A stretch of DNA of 64,000 bases from an uncultured Atopobiaceae bacterium. GTDB taxonomy: Bacteria; Actinomycetota; Coriobacteriia; Coriobacteriales; Atopobiaceae. The translations under genes were made by a program, and so were the position numbers. This document shows positions 50,628 through 58,239 of this stretch, piece after piece. Numbering within the stretch: the stretch's first letter is position 1; every line of letters starts with the position of its first letter. Where the stretch lies: positions 62,001-126,000 of the forward strand of contig CANQOF010000004.1 of the NCBI GenBank assembly GCA_947625405.1, in the 5' to 3' direction. The notes beneath the pieces are model-generated. The model ran no database searches. It had not been told where the DNA came from and saw only the letters and a program-made list of their open reading frames with translations.

Positions 50628-51763
50628 CCCCTCGCGCGTTCCTCCAAGAACTTGAGGGCGCTTCCGGGAAGTCCGGAGGCGCCCTTTTCGCGCTCCGCCG
50701 CGGCGTCCGCGAGCGCGCCCGTGCCTGCCGCGTGCGCGCCGGCTGCCACCGCGTCTTCCCACGCGCGCGCCTCGAAGCCCTCGTCGGTGCCGGGATCGAG
50801 CTCGATCAACCCATCGGCGATGCGCTTCGGCATGAAGTGCGCGCGAAGGTCGTAGCCGCGCTCGTGGCGCCCGCGGCCCGGAAGCGCGAGCGCGTCGTAG
50901 AACCGCTTCCAGAGGGCGCGCACGGAGCGCTCCACGCTGGAGAGCTCATGCGGACGCGAGAGTTTTGCCACCTCCTCCGAGGTGAGCGGCCCCACTACGA
51001 GCCTCCCCTCGGAGAAGAGCACCGCCACGTGGTGGAGGGGATCGGCGAGAAGGAAGCGCTCGCCCTCCATGCGCCGCGCAAAGTGGCCGGCCACAAGCGG
51101 GAGGACGTTCGCCTTCGGCGCGTAGAGCGAAAAGAACGCTCCCGTCGAGAGCTCGGAGAAGCGCACGAACTGGCGCGCCTTCTCGCTCTCGTTTACCGCG
51201 AGGGTGTGGAAAGCCTCGGCCTGCGCGATCCTCGCGTCTTGAGCGGCCAGGGAAAGCACGCCCCGCCCATGATCGAAACCGAGTACGAGGAAGGCGTGGA
51301 GCGCCTCGGGCATCGCCTCGTCGTCCGAGGCGGCGATGGTGTAGACGCGTCGCGCGCAACTCGACGAGCATCGCGGCGCGCATCTGCCTCCTCGCGCTCG
51401 GGGACATCCCTCGCGAAACCTCGCGGCAAACCCACGATAGACCCTGCGCGCGAGGCCCTCGATGGTGGGCACCTCGAAGAACGCCTCACCGAGCGCGGGC
51501 TGTGCGCGGTCGCGCCGCACGAAGCGCAAGGGCGCATGGGAACAACGCTCGAGGTAGGAGAGGCCCGTTGCCGTGAGGACGCCCTCCGCGGTGGGATCCA
51601 CCGCCACGCAGACCGAGGGCGCCTCAAGGGCAAGCGCGCCAAGGCGCTCGGCGAGCTCGAGGGCTCGCTCCCCCTCGTCGAGGCGCAGGGAGGCGAGCTC
51701 AGAAGAGCGTGAGCTGGCGAGGGTTCTCTCGCTGGGCTCGGTTATAGGCGCTTGACGCGGCAT
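50624..51763 (-). CDS. DUF4130-type protein linked to a radical SAM protein (probable DNA metabolism)
   Basis: A protein of up to 379 residues of the TIGR03915-type family, which co-occurs with a radical SAM protein and sometimes a uracil-DNA glycosylase domain. Recognisable blocks: TEGVLTAT-like N-terminal strand, RMEGERFLLADPLHHVAVL and the C-terminal LWKRFYDALAL and ERGYDLRAHFMPKRI. No glycosylase domain is fused. The first ATG (51763) overlaps the upstream radical SAM gene by 65 bases; a GTG near the VAVDPTAEG block is a plausible later start. The stop overlaps the divIVA stop. The exact reaction is unknown. Confidence 0.75.
   Translation of the reverse strand: MPRQAPITEPSERTLASSRSSELASLRLDEGERALELAERLGALALEAPSVCVAVDPTAEGVLTATGLSYLERCSHAPLRFVRRDRAQPALGEAFFEVPTIEGLARRVYRGFAARFREGCPRARGGRCAPRCSSSCARRVYTIAASDDEAMPEALHAFLVLGFDHGRGVLSLAAQDARIAQAEAFHTLAVNESEKARQFVRFSELSTGAFFSLYAPKANVLPLVAGHFARRMEGERFLLADPLHHVAVLFSEGRLVVGPLTSEEVAKLSRPHELSSVERSVRALWKRFYDALALPGRGRHERGYDLRAHFMPKRIADGLIELDPGTDEGFEARAWEDAVAAGAHAAGTGALADAAAEREKGASGLPGSALKFLEERARG
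50656..50688 (+). terminator. Rho-independent terminator of divIVA, inside the convergent gene
   Basis: GGGCGCTTCCGG (656-667) pairs over 12 bp, with one G-U wobble, with CCGGAGGCGCCC (673-684) around a GAAGT loop. TTTT follows at 685-688. It lies 28 bases after the divIVA stop and within the coding sequence of the minus-strand DUF4130 gene. Confidence 0.85.
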
Positions 51764-53081
51764 CGCTCACCACCTTCTCGCGTATGGCTTCGGGAGACGC
51801 GACGAAGCGCGGGCTTTGCTCGCCGGAGCAGGTGATGAAGAATCCCGCGCGCTTCACGGATATCCGCAGGCGATCAAGATCGTCGAAGGTGAGGCGGTGC
51901 GCGCGCCGCGCTCGGCAGATCTTCCTCACGGAGGCCGGGCCGAACCCCGGCACGCGCAGGAGCACCTCCTTGCTCGCGGAGTTCACCTCCACCGGGAAAC
52001 GCTCGGGCACGGTGAGCGCCCAGGCGAGCTTTGGATCCACGTCGAGATCGAGGAACGGCGCGTCATCCGCCACGAGCTCGGAGGCCTCGAAGCCGTAGAA
52101 GCGCATGAGCCAGTCCGCTTGGTAGAGGCGATGCTCGCGGCGAAGGGGCACGGGCGTCTCCGGGTGGGGGAGGCGAGGATCGTCCGCGATGGGCATGTAG
52201 GCGGAGAAGAACACGCGTTTCAGGCCAAAGCGCTGGTAGAGGCCCGTGGAGAGCGAGAGGATGTCGCGATCGCTCTCAGGGGTGGCGCCGATAATGAGCT
52301 GGGTGGATTGCCCGGCGGGGCAGAATGCCTCGCTCCGTGGCGCGCCTCGCTTGGAATTGCCTCTCCGAGCGAGCCCCGTGGCGGGAAGCGCCGCCACGCG
52401 CGCCTCGGGTTTCACGGTCGAGTAGCCATTCCCAGCCCCGGAGGTGGTGCCATGCGACATTGCGCCCGCGCCCAGGAGGCGCCCCGAGCGCATGGAGGCC
52501 TGGATCTGCGCCATCGGCGCGATCACGTCCTCCGCGTGCTTCTCCGGGCAGAGCTTCTCGAGCGATTCGGCGCTCGGGAGCTCGACGTTCACGGACAAGC
52601 GGTCGGCGAGGCGCCCGAGCCTGTCGACGAGTTCCGGGTCGGTGCCGGGAATCACCTTCGCGTGCACGTAGCCCGAGAAGCGATACGGCCCCCTCAGGAG
52701 CTCGAGGCACGCGATCATCCGCTCGCTCGTGGCGTCGGGGCTTCCCAGCACGCCCGAGGAGAGGAAGAGCCCCTCGATGTAGTTTCGCTTGTAGAAGTCA
52801 ATGGTGAGCTGCGCGAGCTCAGCGGGCTCGAACGTGGCGCGTGGCACGTGGTTCGACGCGCGGTTCACACAGTAGGCGCAATCGTGCGTGCAGGCGTTGG
52901 AGAGCAGCACCTTGAGGAGCGTCACGCAGCGCCCGTCGGCGGTGAACGAGTGGCAGCATCCGGCATTCGAGGCCACGCCGACCATGCCCTTTTTCGGCCC
53001 TCGCTCCGCGCCGGAGGAGGTGCAGGCCGCGTCGTACTTCGCCGCATCGGCCAAGATCTCGAGCTTCGCGAGCGTATCCAT
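51699..53081 (-). CDS. Putative DNA modification/repair radical SAM protein (TIGR03916 type)
   Basis: Radical SAM enzyme of 460 residues. The cluster motif is CTHDCAYC (Cys64, 68, 71). FLSSGVLGSPDATSERM, ELPSAESLEKLCP and PAGQSTQLIIGATPESD are family blocks. The C-terminus has a helix-hairpin-helix DNA-binding motif (VLLRVPGFGPASVRKICRAR). About 50 Gly/Ala/Arg-rich residues (about 197-248) interrupt the usual run between QIQASM and FCPAGQS. ATG 53081 has GGGGAGG upstream. The gene pair with the DUF4130 protein is a conserved association; substrate unknown. Confidence 0.82.
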   Translation of the reverse strand: MDTLAKLEILADAAKYDAACTSSGAERGPKKGMVGVASNAGCCHSFTADGRCVTLLKVLLSNACTHDCAYCVNRASNHVPRATFEPAELAQLTIDFYKRNYIEGLFLSSGVLGSPDATSERMIACLELLRGPYRFSGYVHAKVIPGTDPELVDRLGRLADRLSVNVELPSAESLEKLCPEKHAEDVIAPMAQIQASMRSGRLLGAGAMSHGTTSGAGNGYSTVKPEARVAALPATGLARRGNSKRGAPRSEAFCPAGQSTQLIIGATPESDRDILSLSTGLYQRFGLKRVFFSAYMPIADDPRLPHPETPVPLRREHRLYQADWLMRFYGFEASELVADDAPFLDLDVDPKLAWALTVPERFPVEVNSASKEVLLRVPGFGPASVRKICRARRAHRLTFDDLDRLRISVKRAGFFITCSGEQSPRFVASPEAIREKVVSDAASSAYNRAQRENPRQLTLF

Positions 53082-53117
53082 CGCCACCTCCCCGCGCCAA
53101 CCGAACGAGTGTTTGGA

Positions 53118-53123
53118 ATACTA
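53118..53123 (-). promoter_or_regulatory. Candidate -10 box for the radical SAM/DUF4130 pair
   Basis: On the minus strand TAGTAT (53123 to 53118) lies about 37 bases before the ATG, in a relatively AT-rich gap, with TTGTCG about 14 bases upstream. The spacing is short, so this is tentative. Confidence 0.3.
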
Positions 53124-53184
53124 CACCGAAAACGCAACGACAATTCCGCACGCAAACGCCTGTTCGATAGGTGGCGCTCCCGGG

Positions 53185-53218
53185 GAGTGCCCAGCCCGCG
53201 AAGCGAGGCTGGGCACTC
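53185..53218 (-). terminator. Strong hairpin just after rnpB
   Basis: GAGTGCCCAGCC (53185-53196) and GGCTGGGCACTC (53207-53218) form a perfect 12-bp stem. On the minus strand it begins 4 bases after the mature RNase P RNA end. There is no T-tract, so it may be a terminator of the T-less kind or a 3' protecting/processing stem. Confidence 0.6.
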
Positions 53219-53221
53219 AAT

Positions 53222-53580
53222 GAAGTGGGCCTGTAAGCCGGGTTCTGTCGAGGACGACCATTTATCTTGGGCACGGCGTCGCCGCCGGCCTCTTCGCGGA
53301 CTACCCGAGCGCAGGCCGGGCCAGCCCCTTGCGCTCCTATTTGCCCTTGCTCCGGATGGGGTTTGCCAAGCCGCCCCGTTGCCGGGACGCTGGTGGTCTC
53401 TTACACCACCGTTTCAGCTTTTCCGTTTGCCCGGCGTGGCCGAGCCACTGGGAGTCTTCTTTTCTGCGGCACTTTCCGTCGGATCGCTCCGCCCAGCCGT
53501 TAGCTGGCATCCTGCCCTGTGGAGCCCGGACTTTCCTCACACGAGACGCGGTCTCGAGCGCGGCCGTCTAGCCCACTTCG
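53222..53580 (-). ncRNA. rnpB: RNase P RNA, type A
   Basis: The catalytic RNA that trims tRNA 5' ends, about 359 nt. The minus strand shows the hallmark GAGGAAAGTCCGGGCTCC near the 5' end and ends GACAGAACCCGGCTTACAGG plus the P1 strand. The first and last bases pair (GAAGTGGGC with GCCCACTTC, P1). Internal blocks GGGTAGTCCGCGAAGAGGCC and AAATGGTCGTC are also typical. The 5' end is inferred from P1 and the -10 box and is exact to a few bases. Confidence 0.95.
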
Positions 53581-53588
53581 CGAAGGGG

Positions 53589-53594
53589 AGTGTA
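53589..53594 (-). promoter_or_regulatory. -10 box TACACT of rnpB
   Basis: On the minus strand TACACT (53594 to 53589) lies 8 bases before the first P1 base, an ideal distance for a stable RNA. The element sits in the 37-base gap to the divergent YigZ gene, so any -35 region overlaps that gene's start. Confidence 0.6.
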
Positions 53595-53617
53595 CCCCAC
53601 TGAGATATGGTGGAGCC

Positions 53618-54265
53618 ATGAGTGCTGGGGAAAAGACGTATCTCACCATCGCCACGGGCGCGGAGCCGGTGGCGGAACTCGAGGCCAAGCGCAGCCGCTT
53701 CATCGCGCGGCTCGGGCACGTGTCGAGCGAGCGGGAGGCGAAGGCCTTCGTCGAGGAGGTGCGCGAGGCGCACCGGGACGCCCGCCACCACGTGGTCGCG
53801 TGGGTGCTCGCGGACAATCGTCGGTGGTCGACTGACGATGGCGAGCCGCAGGGCACCGGCGGCCATCCAGTGCTCGACGTACTCGAGGGCGAGGGCTTGA
53901 AAGACGCGATATGCGCCGTCACCCGCTACTTCGGCGGCACGCTCCTCGGCGCCGGCGGGCTCGTGCGCGCGTACGGCGGGGCGGCGAGGGAGGCGGTTTC
54001 CGCGGCTCGCGAGCTCGGCGCGATCGTCGAGGTGAGGCTCGGCGTGCCCGTCTACGTGGACGTGCCCTACGCGCTCCACGACCGTTGCGTGCGCCTTGCC
54101 GAGGACTGCGGAGGAGAGGTGGTCGAGCGGCTCTTCGCCGAGGATGTGACGCTATCCCTGCGTTTCCCCGTGGGAAGGGAGGAGTCCTTCCTCGCGGCCA
54201 TGCGCGAGCTCGCCAACGGCGAGGAGCTCTGCCGAATTGGGGAACTTCAGTACATGCAGTTCTAG
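53618..54265 (+). CDS. YigZ/IMPACT family protein
   Basis: A 215-residue protein of the UPF0029 family. The N-terminal half carries the signature YLTIATGAEP, ELEAKRSRFIARLGHV, DDGEPQGTGGHPVLDVL and CAVTRYFGGTLLGAGGLVRAYGGAA. The C-terminal half is the DUF1949 domain. The family is linked to translation regulation in eukaryotes (IMPACT); the bacterial role is unclear. ATG 53618 is used; a longer frame would run through rnpB. AGATAT at about 53602-53607 might be its -10 box. Confidence 0.88.
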   Translation: MSAGEKTYLTIATGAEPVAELEAKRSRFIARLGHVSSEREAKAFVEEVREAHRDARHHVVAWVLADNRRWSTDDGEPQGTGGHPVLDVLEGEGLKDAICAVTRYFGGTLLGAGGLVRAYGGAAREAVSAARELGAIVEVRLGVPVYVDVPYALHDRCVRLAEDCGGEVVERLFAEDVTLSLRFPVGREESFLAAMRELANGEELCRIGELQYMQF

Positions 54266-54276
54266 CCGCACGTCCA

Positions 54277-54310
54277 ATTCGAGAAGGGGCTGTCGCACCT
54301 TTACTCGAAT
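54277..54310 (+). terminator. Possible terminator after the YigZ gene
   Basis: ATTCGAG (54277-54283) pairs with CTCGAAT (54304-54310), with AAGG/CCTT extending the stem inside across a TA bulge. TTTT follows at 54315-54318. It is weaker than the divIVA terminator. Confidence 0.4.
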
Positions 54311-54382
54311 ACGCTTTTCGCGAATCATGAATAGCCATGTCGTTGTGATGTCTCCTCGTGCGATAGCCATGGAGAAAGCTGG

Positions 54383-54388
54383 TATGGT
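54383..54388 (+). promoter_or_regulatory. Extended -10 candidate for the pepC pair
   Basis: TGG precedes TATGGT (54383-54388), an extended -10 pattern, 70 bases before the first pepC ATG. The gap 54266-54457 is AT-richer than its surroundings and holds no gene that I can see. Confidence 0.35.
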
Positions 54389-54457
54389 TGCAACAAAGCG
54401 GAAACAATCGAGCGAGCGCACGTCAGCGGGGGCACTGTGCGCACACGAGGAGAGAGC

Positions 54458-55825
54458 ATGGAAGAACGACTCGCCGAGGCAGGAGCCATCACCGCCCGGG
54501 ACCTCGAGGTGGTGGCGAAGCGCCTACGTAGTGATCGCGCGTCCATCGTCGCGCGCAATGCCACCACCGCGGCCGGCATTCGCGTGGCAGCGCGCAATCC
54601 CGAGGCCCCGCGCGCCGTGGGCGAAACCTTCGATCTCGAGATTCGCCAAGGCGAGCCCACCGATCAAGAGCACACCGGCCGTTGCTGGATGTTCGCCTCC
54701 CTGAACACCATGCGCGCGCGGGTGATCGAGCGCCTCGATCTCAAGACCTTCGAGCTCTCGCAGGCCTACCCCCTTTTCTTCGACAAGCTCGAGAAGGCGA
54801 ACTGGTTCCTCAACAACATGATCGACACGGCGGACGTCGAGCTCGAGACGCGCCTCGTCTCGTTCCTCCTCCAGAGCCCCGTGCAGGATGGCGGGCAGTG
54901 GGACATGCTTCGCGACCTCGTGGTGAAGTACGGCGTCGTGCCCAAGGACGCCATGCCGGAGACCGCGTGCTCGAGGGCCACGCGCGAGATGGACCTCTAC
55001 CTCACTCGCTACCTGCGTGGATGCGCCAAGCGCATTCGCGTGGCGGCGGGGGAGGGTGCCACGCGAGGCGAGCTCGATGAGCTCAGGAAGACGATGGTCG
55101 CCGACGTCTACACCCTCCTCGTCACCTGCCTCGGCGAGCCACCGAGGGAGTTTGACGTGCGCCTGCGCGACAAGAAGGGCGCGCTCGTGCTCTGTGGCCG
55201 CTATACGCCGCAGAGCTTCTTCGCCGACGTCATCCAGATGAACGTGATGGACTACATCTCGGTGATCTCCGCCTGCACGCCCGACAAGCCGTTCTATCGC
55301 GCCTACACCGTGAGCCGTCTTGGAAACGTGCAGGAAGCGGGCGGCGTGCGCTATGTGAACCTCCCCATGGAGAGCTTGAAGCGCGCGGCGATCTCCCAAC
55401 TCAAGGATGGCCTTCCCGTGTGGTTCGGCTGCGATGTGGACCAGAGCTTCCTGCGCCCAGACGGCGTCATGGACATCCACGGCATCGACGTCGACGACCT
55501 CTTCGGCTTCGGCATCGAGGATTGCCTTGATCGCGGAGACCGCCTCATGTACGGCGAGAGCGCGATGACGCATGCGATGGTGCTCGAGGGCGTGGACTTC
55601 GACGACGACGGCAAGCCCGCGTTCTGGAAGATCGAGAACAGCTGGGGCAAGGAGCACGGGCGCAAGGGCTTCGACGTGTGCACGGACGAGTGGTTCGACC
55701 AGTACGTCTACCAGGTGGTGGTGGACAAGAAGTACCTCACGAAGGAGGAGCTCGCCGCCTATGAGGGCGAGCTCACGAAGCTCGCCCCGTGGGATCCCAT
55801 GGGCTCGCTCGCGGAGCTCAACTAA
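54458..55825 (+). CDS. pepC: Aminopeptidase C / bleomycin hydrolase family (first copy)
   Basis: Cytoplasmic cysteine aminopeptidase of peptidase family C1B, 455 residues. The catalytic Cys is in HTGRCWMFASLNTMR, the His in SAMTHAMVLEGVDFD and the Asn in FWKIENSWGKEHG. These enzymes form hexamers and trim peptides from the N-terminus. ATG 54458 follows GAGGAGAG; GTG 54437 is an alternative without one. It ends in TAATG shared with the second copy. Confidence 0.94.
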   Translation: MEERLAEAGAITARDLEVVAKRLRSDRASIVARNATTAAGIRVAARNPEAPRAVGETFDLEIRQGEPTDQEHTGRCWMFASLNTMRARVIERLDLKTFELSQAYPLFFDKLEKANWFLNNMIDTADVELETRLVSFLLQSPVQDGGQWDMLRDLVVKYGVVPKDAMPETACSRATREMDLYLTRYLRGCAKRIRVAAGEGATRGELDELRKTMVADVYTLLVTCLGEPPREFDVRLRDKKGALVLCGRYTPQSFFADVIQMNVMDYISVISACTPDKPFYRAYTVSRLGNVQEAGGVRYVNLPMESLKRAAISQLKDGLPVWFGCDVDQSFLRPDGVMDIHGIDVDDLFGFGIEDCLDRGDRLMYGESAMTHAMVLEGVDFDDDGKPAFWKIENSWGKEHGRKGFDVCTDEWFDQYVYQVVVDKKYLTKEELAAYEGELTKLAPWDPMGSLAELN

Positions 55826-57312
55826 TGGCGGCGAAGGAGGCCGGAAGCGCCGACACCCCCGCCCGCCCCATCGAGATCGAGCAAATCGGCGAGCTCACGA
55901 AGCACTTCGCGCGGAGCCGGGCCAATCGCATCGCGCGCAACGCCGTCACCTCCGATGGCGTCGCCAAGGCGGCGCGCAACCCCACCGCCTTCCGCGCGTA
56001 TGCGAAGCCCTTCGACGTGGCGCTCGAGGCGCCCACCCTCATCACCAACCAGAAGAAGACCGGCCGCTGCTGGCTCTTCACCACCTATAACACGCTGCGC
56101 CAGCGCTGGGCGCGCGCCATCGATTGCGGGAGCGTCGATTTCTCCCACGCCTACGGGCAGTTCTTCGACAAGCTCGAGAAGGCGAACGCCTTCCTTGGCC
56201 ACGTGGTCGAGACGGCGGATCGGCCCTATGACGATCGCGTGGTGGAGCACCTCATGCGCCACCCCATTCCCGATGGCGGAGAGTGGCGCTTCGCGGCGAA
56301 CCTCATCGAGAAATGGGGGATGGTGCCCGCCGAGGTGATGCCCGAGACGGTGTGCTCCGAGAATTCGGACGCCATGAACACGGTGCTCGAGCGGCTGCTC
56401 AGAAAGGACGCGAGCGAGCTCCGTCGAGCCTTTGGCAAGGGCGCGAACGAGGAGGAGCTCCGCGATATGATCGCGGGAATGGTCTGTGCCGTGCATCGCG
56501 TGCTGTGCGTGTGCCTTGGCGAGCCGCCCGCGAGCTTCGATCTCGTGCAGGAGCTGGGCCCGGAGGCCACGCTGGACGACGAGCATCACGTGGGCGCCAC
56601 GGTGGAGATCCAAGGCCCGCTCGAGGGGCCGGGCGGCCATCCGACCGAGCGCAAGGGCTCGAAGCGCATCCTCAAGCACCCGAACCTCACGCCCCAGGCC
56701 TTCGCTAAGGATTACCTCGGCTACGACGCCTCCGACTACGTGGACCTCATCTCCTTCCCGCTCGAGGACCTTCCCTACCACGAGGTCTATGGCGTGCGAT
56801 GGCTTGATTCGGTCGTGGGCGGCGAGCCCATGCGCTTCCTGAACGTGCCGATGGAGGAGCTCGAGGACGCCGCCATGGCGTCCCTCGACGCCGGCGAAGC
56901 TTGCTACTTCGGCTGCAACGTGGGGCAGAACTCGCCCCGTTCGCTCGATGATTTTCCCGGCATCCTCGGGCTCGACACCATGGACTACGACGGGCTCTTC
57001 GACATCGACCTCTCCATGGGGAAGGCCGAGATGTTCGAGCTCCGCGAGGCCTACCTCACGCACGCGATGACCCTCCAGGGCTACTCGCGCGACGCGAATG
57101 GTCGTCCGAGCGCGTGGCGCGTGGAAAACAGCTGGGGCAAGGATTCCTGCGATCAGGGCTACTTCACCATCGCCGAGGATTGGTGGCAGCTCTACTCGGG
57201 CGAGGTGGTCGTGCGCCGCTGCTTCGTGGACGGGAAGACCCTCGAGCTTTGGGATGGCGCAAAGACGACGATGACGGAGCCTTGGGGCGTGATCGCTCGC
57301 CGCGAGCGGTAG
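55825..57312 (+). CDS. Aminopeptidase C / bleomycin hydrolase family (second copy)
   Basis: A 495-residue C1B peptidase. Catalytic residues are in KTGRCWLFTTYNTLR (Cys), EAYLTHAMTLQGY (His) and WRVENSWGKDSC (Asn). It is clearly homologous to the upstream protein but much diverged and about 40 residues longer, with an insertion rich in Glu, Gly and Lys (about 250-285) before LTPQAFAKDYLGYD. Its ATG shares one base with the upstream stop, so the two are co-translated and might form mixed hexamers or have different specificities. Confidence 0.93.
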   Translation: MAAKEAGSADTPARPIEIEQIGELTKHFARSRANRIARNAVTSDGVAKAARNPTAFRAYAKPFDVALEAPTLITNQKKTGRCWLFTTYNTLRQRWARAIDCGSVDFSHAYGQFFDKLEKANAFLGHVVETADRPYDDRVVEHLMRHPIPDGGEWRFAANLIEKWGMVPAEVMPETVCSENSDAMNTVLERLLRKDASELRRAFGKGANEEELRDMIAGMVCAVHRVLCVCLGEPPASFDLVQELGPEATLDDEHHVGATVEIQGPLEGPGGHPTERKGSKRILKHPNLTPQAFAKDYLGYDASDYVDLISFPLEDLPYHEVYGVRWLDSVVGGEPMRFLNVPMEELEDAAMASLDAGEACYFGCNVGQNSPRSLDDFPGILGLDTMDYDGLFDIDLSMGKAEMFELREAYLTHAMTLQGYSRDANGRPSAWRVENSWGKDSCDQGYFTIAEDWWQLYSGEVVVRRCFVDGKTLELWDGAKTTMTEPWGVIARRER

Positions 57313-57364
57313 CTGCTTGGGCGAAGCAGAGGCGGCCATCGAACTGTCGCTGGCTAGACTGGGA

Positions 57365-57393
57365 GGCGGCGCCGGGGATCGGCGCCGCCTTTT
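57365..57393 (+). terminator. Rho-independent terminator after the pepC pair
   Basis: GGCGGCGCCG (365-374) and CGGCGCCGCC (380-389) form a perfect 10-bp stem with a GGGAT loop, followed by TTTT. It lies 52 bases after the pepC stop. TAGACT at 57355-57360 directly before it looks like a -10 box for the next gene. Confidence 0.85.
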
Positions 57394-57415
57394 CTCGCGC
57401 TTGGGAGGATCCTCC

Positions 57416-58225
57416 ATGGCCCACGCCATCACCAACGTCGTCTTCGACATGGGCAACGTGCTCATGGGGTGGACGCCGTTCGCCTTCGCCCTGAACTACG
57501 CCAACACCGAGGGAGAGGCGCGTGCCGTCGCGGATTCGATCTTCGACTCGGCGGAGTGGCCGCTCGTGGACGCGGGTGCCATCAGCGAGCCCACGATGCT
57601 CGCCATCGCCAAGAGCCGCCTGCCGGAGCACCTCCACGGCGCGCTTGAGAAGACCTACGCGAACTACCACGACCTCCAGCCGGTGATGTGGGCCACGAAC
57701 CGCCTTGCCTTCGCGCTCCAAGAGGCCGGGGCGCGTCTCTACATCCTCTCGAACGCGGGGGAGCGCTTCCGCGGCATCGCGCCGAGGATCCCCATCTTCG
57801 GCCTCTGCGAGGGGGTGCTCGTGTCGGCCTTTGAGCATGTGATGAAGCCCGACGTGGCCATCTACGAGCTCTTTTGCGAGCGCTTTGGGCTCGCTCCCGA
57901 GGAGTGCGTCTTCGTGGACGATTCACCTAAGAACTGCGCCGGCGCCGCGCGCGCGGGGATGTGCGCCGTGCGCTTCGACGGCAACGTGGAGACGCTTCGG
58001 GCCGAGCTCGCGGGGCTGGGCGTGCCGGGCGCCGCGGAGTACCGCGCTTCGCGCGATGCGGATGAGCCCTTCGAGATCCCGGCCGAAGTCCAGGCGCGGG
58101 TGAAGGCCGTGATGGAGAAGCTTCTCGCCGAGGCGGGGCGCCGCGAGAAGCACGATCCGCGCTCCGTTCCCGGCCATGAACCGGTGCTCGCGATCGAGGG
58201 CCCCGACCTCGGCTGGAACCTCTAG
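57416..58225 (+). CDS. HAD-superfamily hydrolase, YihX-like
   Basis: A 269-residue phosphatase-type HAD protein. Motif I is FDMGNVLMGW with the nucleophilic Asp; the DxG form resembles YihX and haloacid dehalogenase-type members. Motif II is ILSNAGERF, the Lys is in VMKPDVAIYE and motif IV is FVDDSPKNC. The 55-residue C-terminal extension (PAEVQARVKAVMEKLLAEAG, then hydrophilic) is not typical. ATG 57416 follows GGGAGGA. Substrate unknown; YihX itself hydrolyses glucose-1-phosphate. It converges with the radical SAM gene, 14 bases apart. Confidence 0.82.
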   Translation: MAHAITNVVFDMGNVLMGWTPFAFALNYANTEGEARAVADSIFDSAEWPLVDAGAISEPTMLAIAKSRLPEHLHGALEKTYANYHDLQPVMWATNRLAFALQEAGARLYILSNAGERFRGIAPRIPIFGLCEGVLVSAFEHVMKPDVAIYELFCERFGLAPEECVFVDDSPKNCAGAARAGMCAVRFDGNVETLRAELAGLGVPGAAEYRASRDADEPFEIPAEVQARVKAVMEKLLAEAGRREKHDPRSVPGHEPVLAIEGPDLGWNL

Positions 58226-58239
58226 CTCGCCCCTAAAGC

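Noticed and set aside
53519-53617. Extension of the YigZ frame into rnpB
   Set aside because: These bases are part of the RNase P RNA 5' domain; the family start fits ATG 53618.
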